A DNA stretch of 54,448 nucleotides from Candidatus Coproplasma excrementigallinarum. Lineage in GTDB: Bacteria; Bacillota; Clostridia; Christensenellales; Borkfalkiaceae. Under the pieces are notes generated by a model. That model did no database searches and was not told where the DNA came from. It was given only the letters and a program-made list of their open reading frames with translations. How positions within the stretch are numbered: position 1 is the stretch's first letter; every line of letters starts with the position of its first letter. The stretch lies in NCBI GenBank assembly GCA_018714625.1, contig DVNE01000042.1, positions 1 through 54,448 of the forward strand. Reading direction: 5' to 3'. The position numbers and the translations under genes were made by a program. Of the stretch, positions 30,733 through 39,779 are shown piece after piece.

Positions 30733-33450
30733 ATGGAAGAGCAGCAACGACGGCCCTGGCACGCCATGACCTATCAGGATGTCGAAAAGACGCTTGAAAC
30801 GAGCGAGGAGGGGCTTTCAGACGAAGAGGCGGCTGCCCGTCTTGAAAAGTATGGCAAAAACGTACTTCGCGAGGTCAGACAAAAGAGCATCTGGAAGATG
30901 ATTTTGGAGCAGATCTCCGATATAATGGTCATAATTTTATTTGTCGCCATGGTATTCTCGCTCGTCATGCAGTTCATAGACGGCGAGGGTCTTGCCGAGG
31001 CGATAGTAATATTCTGTGTAATAGTCCTCAACGCCACCGTCGGCGTGGTGCAGGAAAAGAAGGCGGCGGACGCGCTTGCCGCGCTGAAAAAGATGACCGC
31101 TCCCAACGCCCGCGTTCTGAGGAACGGCGAAGAGAGCATCGTCCCCGCAAGCGACATCGTCCCCGGCGACATAGTCTATCTTGAAGACGGCGCCATCGTT
31201 CCCGCAGATATAAGAATTATAAACGACAACAACATGAGCGTGCAGGAGGCCTCGCTCACGGGCGAAAGCGTTCCTTCGGCAAAGGACGGCCCTACCGTAT
31301 TGCCCGAGGACGCTCCGCTTGGCGACAGGGTGAATATGGCATACTCCTCGTCGGTGGTAATGTACGGCAACGCCGTGGGCGTGGTTGTCGGCACGGGTAT
31401 GAATACCGAAGTCGGCAAAATAGCCGATATGCTCAAAAAGCAGGACGACTTCCAGACGCCCATAAAGCGCAAGCTCAACTCCGTCGGCAAAATACTCACG
31501 CTGGTCGGACTTATAGTGTGCGTGGTTATAATGGTAATAGGCCGCGCGCGAGGCAGGGAGTGGATAAACCTCATATTCCTCGGTATATCGCTGGCGATAT
31601 CGATAATTCCCGAAGGTCTGCCCGCAACGGCAACGATAATAATGGCGTTCGGCGTTCAGCGAATGGCAAAAAAGAACGCGCTGGTAAAGAGCCTGCCCGC
31701 GGTGGAAACGCTGGGCAGCGCCACGGTTATCTGCTGCGACAAGACGGGTACGCTCACGCTCAACAGAATGACGGTCACCCACGTTGCAGTCGGCAAGGAC
31801 TTTGAAACGGGCACGCCCACGCTCACCGAAAACCTCACCTCAAAGTACGGGCGTGATATATACGCGCCTCTGCTCGACGGCTGCGCGCTGTGCGGCAATG
31901 CAAAGTTCGACCCCGACCGCCCCGGCGAGACCATGGGCGACCCCACCGAGGGCGCGCTCATACTCTTTGCCGATAAGTTCGGCATAAACGCCGAAGAGTA
32001 CGAAGACGAGCACCCCCGTCTGTTTGAGCAGCCCTTCGATTCGGACAGAAAGAGAATGACCACCCTCAACAGGATGGAGAGGGGACTGATTGCCTACACC
32101 AAGGGCGCGGTAGACGAAATGCTGCCCCTCTGCACTCACCTGTACACGGAGAGCGGCGTGCGCGAAATGACGGATGCCGACAGACAGCGCATACTCGGGC
32201 TGTGCAACAAGATGTCTGACGAGGCGCTCCGCGTGCTCGGCTTTGCCGAACGCAGGCTGGATAAAGTGCCCGAGGACGAAACGGCCGACGTGGAGTTCGG
32301 GATGACTTTCGTCGGTGCAGTCGGCATGATAGACCCGCCGAGAAAGGAAGTAATAAGCGCGGTAGAGACCTGCCACGAGGCGGGTATACGCGTAATAATG
32401 ATAACGGGCGACCACAAGGTTACGGCGCTAGCCATAGCAAAACAGCTGCACATATTCAGGCAGGGCAATACGGTAATCACAGGCACGGAGCTGGACGAAA
32501 TGACGGACGAACAGCTCGACGAGGCGGTGAAAAAATGCGTGGTGTTTGCGCGCGTTTCGCCTTCGGATAAGCTGCGCATAATAAAATCGCTCAAGCGCAC
32601 GGGCGAAGTTGCGGCAATGACGGGCGACGGCGTAAACGACAGCCCCGCCCTCAAAGAGGCCGATATAGGCGTTGCGATGGGCATAACGGGCACGGACGTC
32701 GCCAAAGAGGCGGCAGATATGATTCTGCTCGACGATAACTTCACCACGATAGAGCATGCTGTGCGCGAGGGCAGGCGCGTCTACCGCAACATACAAAAGG
32801 TAATACAGTTCCTCGTTGCGGGCAACATATCAGAGATACTCACGCTCTTCCTTGCCTTCTGTTTCGGTTGGCCCGACCCTATTTTAGCAATACACGTACT
32901 GCTTATTAACCTGGCAACGGACTCGCTGCCCGCAATAGCGCTGGGCGTAGACCCCGCCGACAGAAACATAATGAAAGTGCCACCGGTAAAGAGCGGTACG
33001 CTGTTTGAAAAGGGCGTTATAATAAGGATAGTCCTGCACGGATTGTTTATAACGGCCGCATCGCTCGCGGCGTACGGTATAGCCGAGCTGTGCTTCGGCT
33101 CTACCGAGGAGGAGACGCAGGGTACTGCAATGACGATGACCTTTATGGTGCTCGCCCTCTCGCAGCTCGTGCACGCAATCAACCAGCGCTCCAATTACGA
33201 CAGCGTCTTCCGCCCCGGTCAGGGACACAACAAATTCCTCTATGGCGCAATGGTGGCTTCAGTTGCAATAGTGGCGTTTGTATCGCTTGTGCCCGGCGTG
33301 ATGGACTTCTTCAGGCTTGTATATCTTGAATGGTACCAGTATCTGATAGTGCTTGCGCTTGCGCTCTTCCCGCTCGTTGCAGTGGAAATATCCAAAATAT
33401 TTATACGCCTGTGGCGTAAGAGTAAGGCAAACCGCTCAAAGGCCGCCTGA
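30733..33450 (+). CDS. P-type ATPase, Ca2+-type (type IIA/PMCA-like)
   Basis: The 905-residue protein is a complete cation-pumping P-ATPase. It has an N-terminal cation ATPase domain, the actuator loop SLTGESVP, the phosphorylation site Asp336 in CCDKTGTLT, the GDGVNDSPALKEADIG hinge and ten membrane helices. Ion ligands typical of Ca2+ pumps are present: PEGLP in M4, GNISEI in M5 and NLATDSLPA in M6. Members export Ca2+ and sometimes Mn2+. The start is uncertain: AGGAGG lies 16 bases before the ATG at 30733, which is long, and the only upstream in-frame start is a TTG at 30688 inside the terminator. Expression appears to be controlled by the leader. Confidence 0.93.
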   Translation: MEEQQRRPWHAMTYQDVEKTLETSEEGLSDEEAAARLEKYGKNVLREVRQKSIWKMILEQISDIMVIILFVAMVFSLVMQFIDGEGLAEAIVIFCVIVLNATVGVVQEKKAADALAALKKMTAPNARVLRNGEESIVPASDIVPGDIVYLEDGAIVPADIRIINDNNMSVQEASLTGESVPSAKDGPTVLPEDAPLGDRVNMAYSSSVVMYGNAVGVVVGTGMNTEVGKIADMLKKQDDFQTPIKRKLNSVGKILTLVGLIVCVVIMVIGRARGREWINLIFLGISLAISIIPEGLPATATIIMAFGVQRMAKKNALVKSLPAVETLGSATVICCDKTGTLTLNRMTVTHVAVGKDFETGTPTLTENLTSKYGRDIYAPLLDGCALCGNAKFDPDRPGETMGDPTEGALILFADKFGINAEEYEDEHPRLFEQPFDSDRKRMTTLNRMERGLIAYTKGAVDEMLPLCTHLYTESGVREMTDADRQRILGLCNKMSDEALRVLGFAERRLDKVPEDETADVEFGMTFVGAVGMIDPPRKEVISAVETCHEAGIRVIMITGDHKVTALAIAKQLHIFRQGNTVITGTELDEMTDEQLDEAVKKCVVFARVSPSDKLRIIKSLKRTGEVAAMTGDGVNDSPALKEADIGVAMGITGTDVAKEAADMILLDDNFTTIEHAVREGRRVYRNIQKVIQFLVAGNISEILTLFLAFCFGWPDPILAIHVLLINLATDSLPAIALGVDPADRNIMKVPPVKSGTLFEKGVIIRIVLHGLFITAASLAAYGIAELCFGSTEEETQGTAMTMTFMVLALSQLVHAINQRSNYDSVFRPGQGHNKFLYGAMVASVAIVAFVSLVPGVMDFFRLVYLEWYQYLIVLALALFPLVAVEISKIFIRLWRKSKANRSKAA

Positions 33451-33506
33451 TATCGTTTGCGCTTTAGCGGTAATTTGAATATAATACTGTTTGCGGTATA
33501 TGCTGT

Positions 33507-33539
33507 ATGCGCCGCGCGCAATTTTTGCGCGCGGCGCAT
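33507..33539. terminator. GC-rich hairpin after the P-ATPase gene
   Basis: A 15-bp perfect stem of ATGCGCCGCGCGCAA-type arms (33507-33521 with 33525-33539) has a TTT loop and no T run after it. Termination is plausible but unproven. The rest of 33540-33690 holds no supported gene. Confidence 0.5.
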
Positions 33540-33695
33540 TGCTTGTTCAAAATCTGCGTGGAGGGCAGTTTCAGCGGCGCGGGTTGCCATAAAGCTTGCG
33601 CGGCGCGGCGGTTGCACGCCTGATTTTAAGGCGCGGAATTGCTTGCCGCTTTCAGCCTGCTTTAAGCCCAAAGGCTAAAAATTGCCGCAAAAAAG

Positions 33696-33776
33696 TTACT
33701 TTAACCCAATTTATTTTATAATATTTTCCAGTCTGACGCTAAAACGCTTTACAAATTTAAAGTGATAAAGTAAAAT
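33696..33776 (+). promoter_or_regulatory. Promoter and operator-like repeats of the yerC-his operon
   Basis: TTTACA (33748-33753), a 17-bp spacer and TAAAAT (33771-33776) form a good promoter. TTACTTTA (33696-33703) and its complement TAAAGTAA (33766-33773) form an inverted pair about 70 bp apart. The right member overlaps the -10. A repressor such as YerC could act here; this is inference. Confidence 0.5.
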
Positions 33777-33816
33777 AGTTGGTAACAACTTCCAAAAGAA
33801 GCGAGGCAGAAAGACT

Positions 33817-34158
33817 ATGGAAAAATCTGAAAAGGGGAAATTTGACAGGGAGCACGCCCATCGCGACCTGTGCGAGGTGTTTGCCGCCATATCCGACGCG
33901 GGCGACTTTGCGCGTCTGCTCGCCGACCTTTGCACCTATACGGAGGTGGAGCAGCTTGCCCAGCGACTGCTGTGTGCAAAACTGCTTTTAAAGGGATATA
34001 CATACAACAAGATTATAGAAATAACTGATATTTCTTCGGCTACGCTCTCGCGCGTGTCGCGCTGCATAAGACACGGCAGCGGCGGCTACCGCGAGGTGCT
34101 GGAAAAGTACGGAATGGCCGAGGAGGAAGAGGAGGCAAAAGGGGCCGATGAAGCTTAA
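33817..34158 (+). CDS. YerC/YecD-type TrpR-family regulator
   Basis: The 113-residue protein matches the TrpR-like YerC/YecD family, about 100 residues of helices with a helix-turn-helix in YNKIIEITDISSATLSRVSR. The preceding EVEQLAQRLLCAKLLLKGYTY segment is diagnostic. In Firmicutes such regulators often lead histidine biosynthesis operons and have been proposed to sense histidine. Here it heads a complete set of his genes and overlaps hisZ by 11 bases, which supports that role. An Asp/Glu-rich tail follows the domain. It probably binds the repeat pair around the promoter at 33748. Confidence 0.88.
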   Translation: MEKSEKGKFDREHAHRDLCEVFAAISDAGDFARLLADLCTYTEVEQLAQRLLCAKLLLKGYTYNKIIEITDISSATLSRVSRCIRHGSGGYREVLEKYGMAEEEEEAKGADEA

Positions 34159-35227
34159 CCTTAGCGAGGAAGAACGCCTCTATATGTATCTCAAAGGGCT
34201 GTTTGAAAGTTTTGGCTACACTCGCTTTATGATGCGGCGGTTCGAGGAGTATTCGCTGTATGCCGAAAACCTCAACTTTTTGCAGAGCAAGGATATAATC
34301 ACCTTCGGCGACAGAAGCGGCCGTCTGCTGGCGCTCAAGCCGGACGTCACGCTCTCAATCGTGCGCAACTGCAAGGGCATGAAGGACAGGTTGCGCAAGC
34401 TCTACTATCGTGAAAGCGTCTACCGCCCTTACAGTCCTGGCGGCCAGTTCAGGGAGATAGGCCAGATAGGATTGGAACTTGTCGGCGATGTGGACGCTTA
34501 CTGTCAGCTCGAGGCGCTTGCGCTTGCGGCGGAAAGCCTTAAGGCCGTGGGCGGCAAGGGCGTAATGGAAATTTCGCACATGGGCGCGCTCGGCGGAATA
34601 GCTCAAAGCTGCGGCATGGACGCGCTGCCCGAGGCGGTTATGGACTGCGTGCGTTCGCGCAATCTGCACGATATGAAGTCGGCCTGCCTCTCTTCCGGCA
34701 TATCCGAAGAGGTGGCCGAGGGTTTGCGCTCGGTGATAGGCGCGGGCGGCAGCAATACTCAGAAGATAGACGCGCTGCGCAAAAGTTTTGGCGGCTCGCC
34801 GCAGTGCATGGCCGCCGCAGACGAGCTTGAGCGCGTGCTCTCCGAGCTTGAAAAGTGCGGCAAGGGCGGTTTTGAAGTCGATTTCTCGCTCGTAAACGAT
34901 CCCGACTACTACAACGGCGTAATCTTCCAGGGCTATACCGAAAGGTCGCCGCGCGCCGTTCTTTCGGGCGGCAGGTACGATAACCTTGTAAATAAGTTCG
35001 GCGCAGGCAAAAGCGGCATAGGTTTTGCGCTCTACCCCGACGAGCTCGCCTATTACAGCGGCAGCCAGTCCGATTACGATGCGGATGTCCTGCTTTTGTA
35101 TGAAGAGGGGCAGGACGGCGCGGCTGTGTATGCCGAGGTTGAAAAGCTTGTAAAGCAGGGACTTTCGGTGCGCGCCGCAACAGAGCCGCCTGCGGGCATG
35201 AAGTTCTGCAGAACGGTAAAAATCTGA
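34148..35227 (+). CDS. hisZ: ATP phosphoribosyltransferase regulatory subunit
   Basis: The 359-residue protein is a HisRS-like paralogue without tRNA-charging activity, HisZ, which is required to activate and feedback-regulate short-form HisG. The class II synthetase-like core is visible in LLALKPDVTLSIVRN, YYRESVYRP, GQFREIGQIGLE and the late VLSGGRYDNL and GIGFAL motifs. It overlaps yerC and precedes hisG. HisG here is the short form (208 residues), which matches the need for HisZ. The length is in the lower range for the family. Confidence 0.92.
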   Translation: MKLNLSEEERLYMYLKGLFESFGYTRFMMRRFEEYSLYAENLNFLQSKDIITFGDRSGRLLALKPDVTLSIVRNCKGMKDRLRKLYYRESVYRPYSPGGQFREIGQIGLELVGDVDAYCQLEALALAAESLKAVGGKGVMEISHMGALGGIAQSCGMDALPEAVMDCVRSRNLHDMKSACLSSGISEEVAEGLRSVIGAGGSNTQKIDALRKSFGGSPQCMAAADELERVLSELEKCGKGGFEVDFSLVNDPDYYNGVIFQGYTERSPRAVLSGGRYDNLVNKFGAGKSGIGFALYPDELAYYSGSQSDYDADVLLLYEEGQDGAAVYAEVEKLVKQGLSVRAATEPPAGMKFCRTVKI

Positions 35228-35274
35228 TTGCATACAGAGCGCGGGCAGGCCGCACTCTGATGGAGAATATTTAT

Positions 35275-35901
35275 ATGCTTAACGTGGCATTGCCCAAGGG
35301 CAGACTGGGCGAAAAAGTTTATAAAATGTTGGAGAAGGCGGGATATTCCTGCGAAGATATGCTCAAAGATACGCGCAAGCTCGTATTCACGGACGAAAAG
35401 AGCGGCGTGAGCTACTTCTGGGTAAAGCCCTCGGACGTAACCGTGTATGTAGAGCACGGCGTTGCCGATATAGGCGTAGCTGGTAAGGACATTCTTGCCG
35501 AAAGCCAGGCCGACGTGTACGAGCTGCTCGACTTAAAGACGGGCAAGTGCAGAATGTGCGTGGCCTCGGTAAACGGCTTCAGGGAGGATACTTCGCGCCC
35601 CCTGCGCGTTGCAACCAAGTTCCCGAGGGTGGCGGAAAAGTTTTACGCCTCCAAGAACAGAGATATAGAGGTGATAAAGCTCTACGGCTCGATAGAGCTT
35701 GCACCCATACTCGGACTTTCCGATGTAATTGTGGATATAGTGGAGACGGGCACTACTTTAAGGGAGAACAATATGTGCGTGCTTGAGGAAATTTTCCACA
35801 TAAGCGCGCGCCTCATTGCCAACAAAGCCCGCTATAAGTTCAAGCGCAACGAGGTGGACGCCGCCGTTGCGCGCCTTAAAAAGGAGATACCCGATGATTA
35901 A
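35275..35901 (+). CDS. hisG: ATP phosphoribosyltransferase, short form
   Basis: The 208-residue catalytic subunit makes phosphoribosyl-ATP from ATP and PRPP, the first step of histidine synthesis. The short form lacks the C-terminal regulatory domain and needs HisZ, encoded just upstream. NVALPKGRLGEK at the N-terminus and DIVETGTTLRENN (PRPP loop) are diagnostic. An earlier ATG exists at 35260. The ATG at 35275 is preferred because GGAG lies nine bases before it and the protein then begins at the conserved MLNVALPKGR. It overlaps hisD by eight bases. Confidence 0.95.
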   Translation: MLNVALPKGRLGEKVYKMLEKAGYSCEDMLKDTRKLVFTDEKSGVSYFWVKPSDVTVYVEHGVADIGVAGKDILAESQADVYELLDLKTGKCRMCVASVNGFREDTSRPLRVATKFPRVAEKFYASKNRDIEVIKLYGSIELAPILGLSDVIVDIVETGTTLRENNMCVLEEIFHISARLIANKARYKFKRNEVDAAVARLKKEIPDD

Positions 35902-37165
35902 AATTTACGAAGATTACAACACGACGGAAATTTTAAGCCGCAAGATAGACGACTACGCCGAGTACGAGGCAACCGTCCGCGCGATAGTGTCGGACGTGGC
36001 AAAGCGCGGCGACAACGCGCTGTTCGACTATAACCTCAGATTCGACGGCTGCGCGGTAAAGGAGCTCGAGGTCAGCAAAGAGGAGATGGACGCGGCTGAA
36101 AGCGCGCTCTCTGAAGAATATAAAAAGATTGTGCGCGCCTCGGCGGAAAACATTGCGTTTTTCCACAAAAAGCAGGTAAAGACGGGCTTTGAAATCAAAA
36201 AGGAGGGCGGCGTGGTACTCGGGCAGAAATATACGCCCGTGGCAGTTGCCGGCGTGTACGTGCCCGGCGGCACGGCAAGCTACCCTTCCACCGTCCTGAT
36301 GGATATAATCCCTGCCAAAATTGCAGGCGTAGGTCAGGTTATAATGGTTACGCCCGTCAAGGCGGACGGCAAGGTCAAAAATGAAATTCTGTACGCCGCC
36401 AAAGTCGCAGGCGCAGACAGAATTTTCAAGGTCGGCGGTGCTCAGGCGATAGCTGCGCTTGCATACGGCACGGCAACCATTCCTAAGGCGGACGTAATAG
36501 TCGGCCCGGGCAATATCTTCGTCGCGCTCGCCAAAAAGCAGGTCTACGGCCTTGTCAACGTCGATATGATAGCAGGCCCTTCAGAGATACTCGTCATAGC
36601 CGACGGCAAGTCCAACCCCGTATATGTTGCGGCCGACCTTCTTTCACAGGCGGAACACGATAAGCTCGCCTCGGCCGTGCTCGTGACGGACAGCAAGACG
36701 CTCGCTCTCGCCGTTCAGACAGAGCTGGAAAAGCAGCTTGCCGTTATGCCTCGTGAGGCCATTGCTCGCGCCTCGATAGAGAACAACGGCAAAATAATTA
36801 TCTGCGAAAGCGTAAAAAAGGCGGTGGAAATATCCAACGAGATTGCGCCCGAACACCTCGAAGTGTGCGTGGACAACCCGTTCGACTATCTTCCGCTCAT
36901 AAAGAACGCGGGCTCGATATTCCTCGGCAGATACACGCCCGAGGCGCTCGGCGACTACTACGCAGGCCCCAACCATACCCTGCCCACGGGCGGCTCGGCC
37001 AAATTCTCTTCGCCCCTCTCGGTGGACGACTTTGTCAAAAAGTCCTCTTACATCTACTACACGGAGGCGGAGCTGGACAAGGCGGCGGATATTGTCACCG
37101 GCTTTGCCGAAAGCGAAGGGCTGTATGGCCACGCGCACTCGGTAGAGGTCAGGGTAAAAAAGTAA
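35894..37165 (+). CDS. hisD: Histidinol dehydrogenase
   Basis: The 423-residue enzyme oxidises L-histidinol to histidine in two NAD-dependent, zinc-dependent steps, the last of the pathway. VAGVYVPGGTASYPSTVLM, GGAQAIAALAYGT and the IAGPSEILV, QAEHDK and LPTGGSA segments are typical. The catalytic Glu/His pair lies in PEHLE and the GPNHTLPTGG stretch. The frame opens at 35816, but AAGGAG precedes the ATG at 35894, inside the end of hisG. Translational coupling with hisG is likely. Confidence 0.96.
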   Translation: MIKIYEDYNTTEILSRKIDDYAEYEATVRAIVSDVAKRGDNALFDYNLRFDGCAVKELEVSKEEMDAAESALSEEYKKIVRASAENIAFFHKKQVKTGFEIKKEGGVVLGQKYTPVAVAGVYVPGGTASYPSTVLMDIIPAKIAGVGQVIMVTPVKADGKVKNEILYAAKVAGADRIFKVGGAQAIAALAYGTATIPKADVIVGPGNIFVALAKKQVYGLVNVDMIAGPSEILVIADGKSNPVYVAADLLSQAEHDKLASAVLVTDSKTLALAVQTELEKQLAVMPREAIARASIENNGKIIICESVKKAVEISNEIAPEHLEVCVDNPFDYLPLIKNAGSIFLGRYTPEALGDYYAGPNHTLPTGGSAKFSSPLSVDDFVKKSSYIYYTEAELDKAADIVTGFAESEGLYGHAHSVEVRVKK

Positions 37166-37328
37166 GCTCTCGCGCGGTCAATTCCTTTGCGTGGCCAATC
37201 ATATATGGGCGGCAGGTATGGCGCAGCCATTCAAAACATTAAACCCATAAGTTGCTATATATGGCGTGAATGCAAAATATGTCGCAGAAAAAAATAAAAG
37301 AATGCGGCATATTATGGGGGTAATTGAA

Positions 37329-38393
37329 ATGTCCCGTTTTTTGTGCGATAATTTAAGGGCGCTCGAGCCCTATGTCCCCGGCGAACAGCCGCAGGATAAA
37401 AAATACATAAAGCTCAACACCAACGAAAGTCCCTTTCCGCCCTCTCCCGCGGCGGTGGCTGCGGCGGCGGAACAGGCAGAAAAGCTCAATCTCTATTCCG
37501 ACCCGTCCTGCGCTCCTTTAAAAAGTGCGGCGGCAAAAATTTACGGACTTCTGCCGCAGAATGTAAGCTGCGGCAACGGTTCGGATGAAATACTCGCCAA
37601 TATTTTCCGCGCGTTCTGTGTTCAGAAGGGAGTGGCGTTTGCCGACGTCACCTACGGGTTCTACCCTGTGCTGTGCTCGCTCATGGGCATATCTTCCACG
37701 GTCGTTCCGCTCAGGGAGGACTTTACCATAGCCGTATCCGACTATGCCTCTCTCGCCTGCCCCGTGTGCATAGCCAATCCCAACGCCCAGACGGGCATAT
37801 TCCTCCCCGTAGAAAAGGTGGAGGAGCTGGTTTTGCAGAACAAAGACCGCCTCGTCATAATTGACGAGGCCTACATAGATTTCGGCGGGCAGTCGGCCGC
37901 GCCCCTCGTAAAAAAGTACGATAACCTCATAGTCGTGCAGACTTTGTCCAAGTCGCGTTCGCTTGCGGGCGGCAGAGTAGGTTTCTGCTTTGCCTGCAAA
38001 GAGCTTGCGGCCGAGGTGGAGGCGGTGCGCTGTTCGTTAAATCCGTACAATATAAACAGAATGAGTATGTTTGCCGCGGTTGCGGCGCTGGAGGACGAGG
38101 CCTATTTCAAAAGCTGTACGGCTGAGGTACGCGCCGTGCGCGAATACACCTTTGAAGGATTAAAAGAGCTAGGCTTTGAGGTGCTGCCCTCTCTTTCAAA
38201 CTTCCTGCTCGCGCGCCGCAGCGGTACGGACGGCGGTGAGCTTTATAAACAGCTCAAGGAGCGTGGCATACTCGTCCGCCACTTCGGTGACAAAAGAATA
38301 TCTGATTTTATCCGCGTCACCATAGGTTTGCACAGACAGATGCAAAGTTTTTTGGGTGCCGTAAGGCAAATACTCGTGGAGGCAAAACAATGA
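37329..38393 (+). CDS. hisC: Histidinol-phosphate aminotransferase
   Basis: The 354-residue protein is a fold-type I PLP aminotransferase of the HisC family, which converts imidazole acetol-phosphate to histidinol-phosphate. IKLNTNESPFPPSP, NGSDEILANI, NPNAQTGIF, VIIDEAYIDF and the PLP-lysine motif TLSKSRSLAGGRVGF are present. The ATG at 37329 follows GGGGG by eight bases; an upstream ATG (37314) overlaps that binding site. A 163-bp gap separates it from hisD. It overlaps hisB by four bases. Confidence 0.95.
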   Translation: MSRFLCDNLRALEPYVPGEQPQDKKYIKLNTNESPFPPSPAAVAAAAEQAEKLNLYSDPSCAPLKSAAAKIYGLLPQNVSCGNGSDEILANIFRAFCVQKGVAFADVTYGFYPVLCSLMGISSTVVPLREDFTIAVSDYASLACPVCIANPNAQTGIFLPVEKVEELVLQNKDRLVIIDEAYIDFGGQSAAPLVKKYDNLIVVQTLSKSRSLAGGRVGFCFACKELAAEVEAVRCSLNPYNINRMSMFAAVAALEDEAYFKSCTAEVRAVREYTFEGLKELGFEVLPSLSNFLLARRSGTDGGELYKQLKERGILVRHFGDKRISDFIRVTIGLHRQMQSFLGAVRQILVEAKQ

Positions 38394-38980
38394 GAGTTGC
38401 TCGCGTTGAAAGAAAAACTTCTGAAACGGATATAAAACTTACCCTTGCAATCGGCGGCAAAGGGGGGTATAATATAAGTACGGGCTGCGGGTTTTTCGAC
38501 CACATGCTCGAACAGTTTGCCCGTCACGGCGGGTTTGAAATTTCGCTCTCCTGCGCGGGCGACCTGCGCGTGGACGGCCACCACACCGTCGAGGACTGCG
38601 GCATAGCCCTGGGTGAGGCGTTCAGAGAGGCACTCGGCGATAAGCGCGGCATACGCCGCTACGGCTGGGCGGCCCTGCCCATGGACGAGGCGCTCATACT
38701 CTGCGCCGCAGATTTAAGCGGCAGAACGGTGCTCAACTTTGATGTAAGTTTCCCCAATGAATACCGCCTCGGCGATATGGACGCCGAGCTTGTAAAGGAA
38801 TTTTTCCTTGCATTCACGCGCGCCTGTCCTATGGCTCTGCACTTCAAAAAGCTGTACGGCGAAAATAATCACCACGTGGCAGAGGGCGTGTTCAAGGCCT
38901 TTGCAAAGGTAATGGCGCAGGCCGTCTCGCTCGACGCTGAGCGCGCGGACGAGCTGCCCACAACAAAGGGGCTGTTATGA
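38390..38980 (+). CDS. hisB: Imidazoleglycerol-phosphate dehydratase
   Basis: The 196-residue protein is stand-alone HisB (dehydratase only, without a phosphatase domain), step six of the pathway. The family motifs GFFDHMLEQFARHG, DGHHTVEDCGIALG and the late ENNHHVAEGVFKAFAK are intact, carrying the His and Glu residues that bind two metal ions. The start ATG lies in the ATGA overlap with hisC. It overlaps hisH by four bases in the same way, so the three genes are tightly coupled. Confidence 0.97.
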   Translation: MRVARVERKTSETDIKLTLAIGGKGGYNISTGCGFFDHMLEQFARHGGFEISLSCAGDLRVDGHHTVEDCGIALGEAFREALGDKRGIRRYGWAALPMDEALILCAADLSGRTVLNFDVSFPNEYRLGDMDAELVKEFFLAFTRACPMALHFKKLYGENNHHVAEGVFKAFAKVMAQAVSLDAERADELPTTKGLL

Positions 38981-39588
38981 TAGCGGTTATAGATTACGGC
39001 GTTGGCAACCTTTTTTCACTCGCCGCCTCGTTGAAATACATAGGCGCAAAAAGTCTTGTCACCGCAGATGAAAAGGTTATAAAGGATAGCTCGGCAATAA
39101 TTCTGCCCGGCGTGGGCGCGTTTGCCGACGCGTACGATAAGCTTGAAAAGAGCGGCCTTATACCTGTTATTAAGGAGGAGGTTGAGGGCGGCAAGCCGCT
39201 GCTCGGCATCTGCCTGGGTATGCAGCTGCTGTTTGAAAGGAGCTTTGAATACGGCGAACACCGAGGCCTTGGTCTGATTGAGGGCGAAGTATGCCCCATC
39301 GAACCCGATTTAAAACAAAAATTAAAAGTGCCGCACATGGGTTGGAACAGCCTTTCGTTTGTGCGCCCTTCGCCCATATATAAGTACCTTACGGGCGGGG
39401 AGTATGTCTACTTTGTACATTCCTACTACGCAAAGGGTTGCAGCGGCTCTGTAACGGCAACGGCGGAGTACGGCGGCATAGATATAACGGCGTCTGTCGG
39501 GCGCGGCAACGTGTTCGGCACTCAGTTCCACCCCGAAAAGAGCGGCGCTGTCGGCCTTAAAATACTGCGCGCCTTCAGCGAGCTTTAA
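38977..39588 (+). CDS. hisH: Imidazole glycerol phosphate synthase, glutaminase subunit
   Basis: The 203-residue protein is the class I glutamine amidotransferase subunit that passes ammonia to HisF. The catalytic Cys is in GICLGMQLLFE, and the His-Glu pair is in GTQFHPEKSG. VIDYGVGNLFS at the N-terminus is typical. It overlaps hisB by four bases. A 191-bp gap separates it from hisA; no gene or clear promoter is seen there. Confidence 0.97.
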   Translation: MIAVIDYGVGNLFSLAASLKYIGAKSLVTADEKVIKDSSAIILPGVGAFADAYDKLEKSGLIPVIKEEVEGGKPLLGICLGMQLLFERSFEYGEHRGLGLIEGEVCPIEPDLKQKLKVPHMGWNSLSFVRPSPIYKYLTGGEYVYFVHSYYAKGCSGSVTATAEYGGIDITASVGRGNVFGTQFHPEKSGAVGLKILRAFSEL

Positions 39589-39779
39589 TTTGTCGTCGGG
39601 CGTATCTTTAAAGGGTTTAACTCCTGAAGTTTTTATTGTCGCGCGCGGCTTGAAATGTGCGCAGGCGCGTGTATATAGCCGCAGACAGCGGCTGTAAATC
39701 AAAAAGAGTGGCACATATGCCGCAATTATTGCGGCCTTCTTTAAAAATAAGGTAAATAAAATCTGCGAGGTCATTTGCA

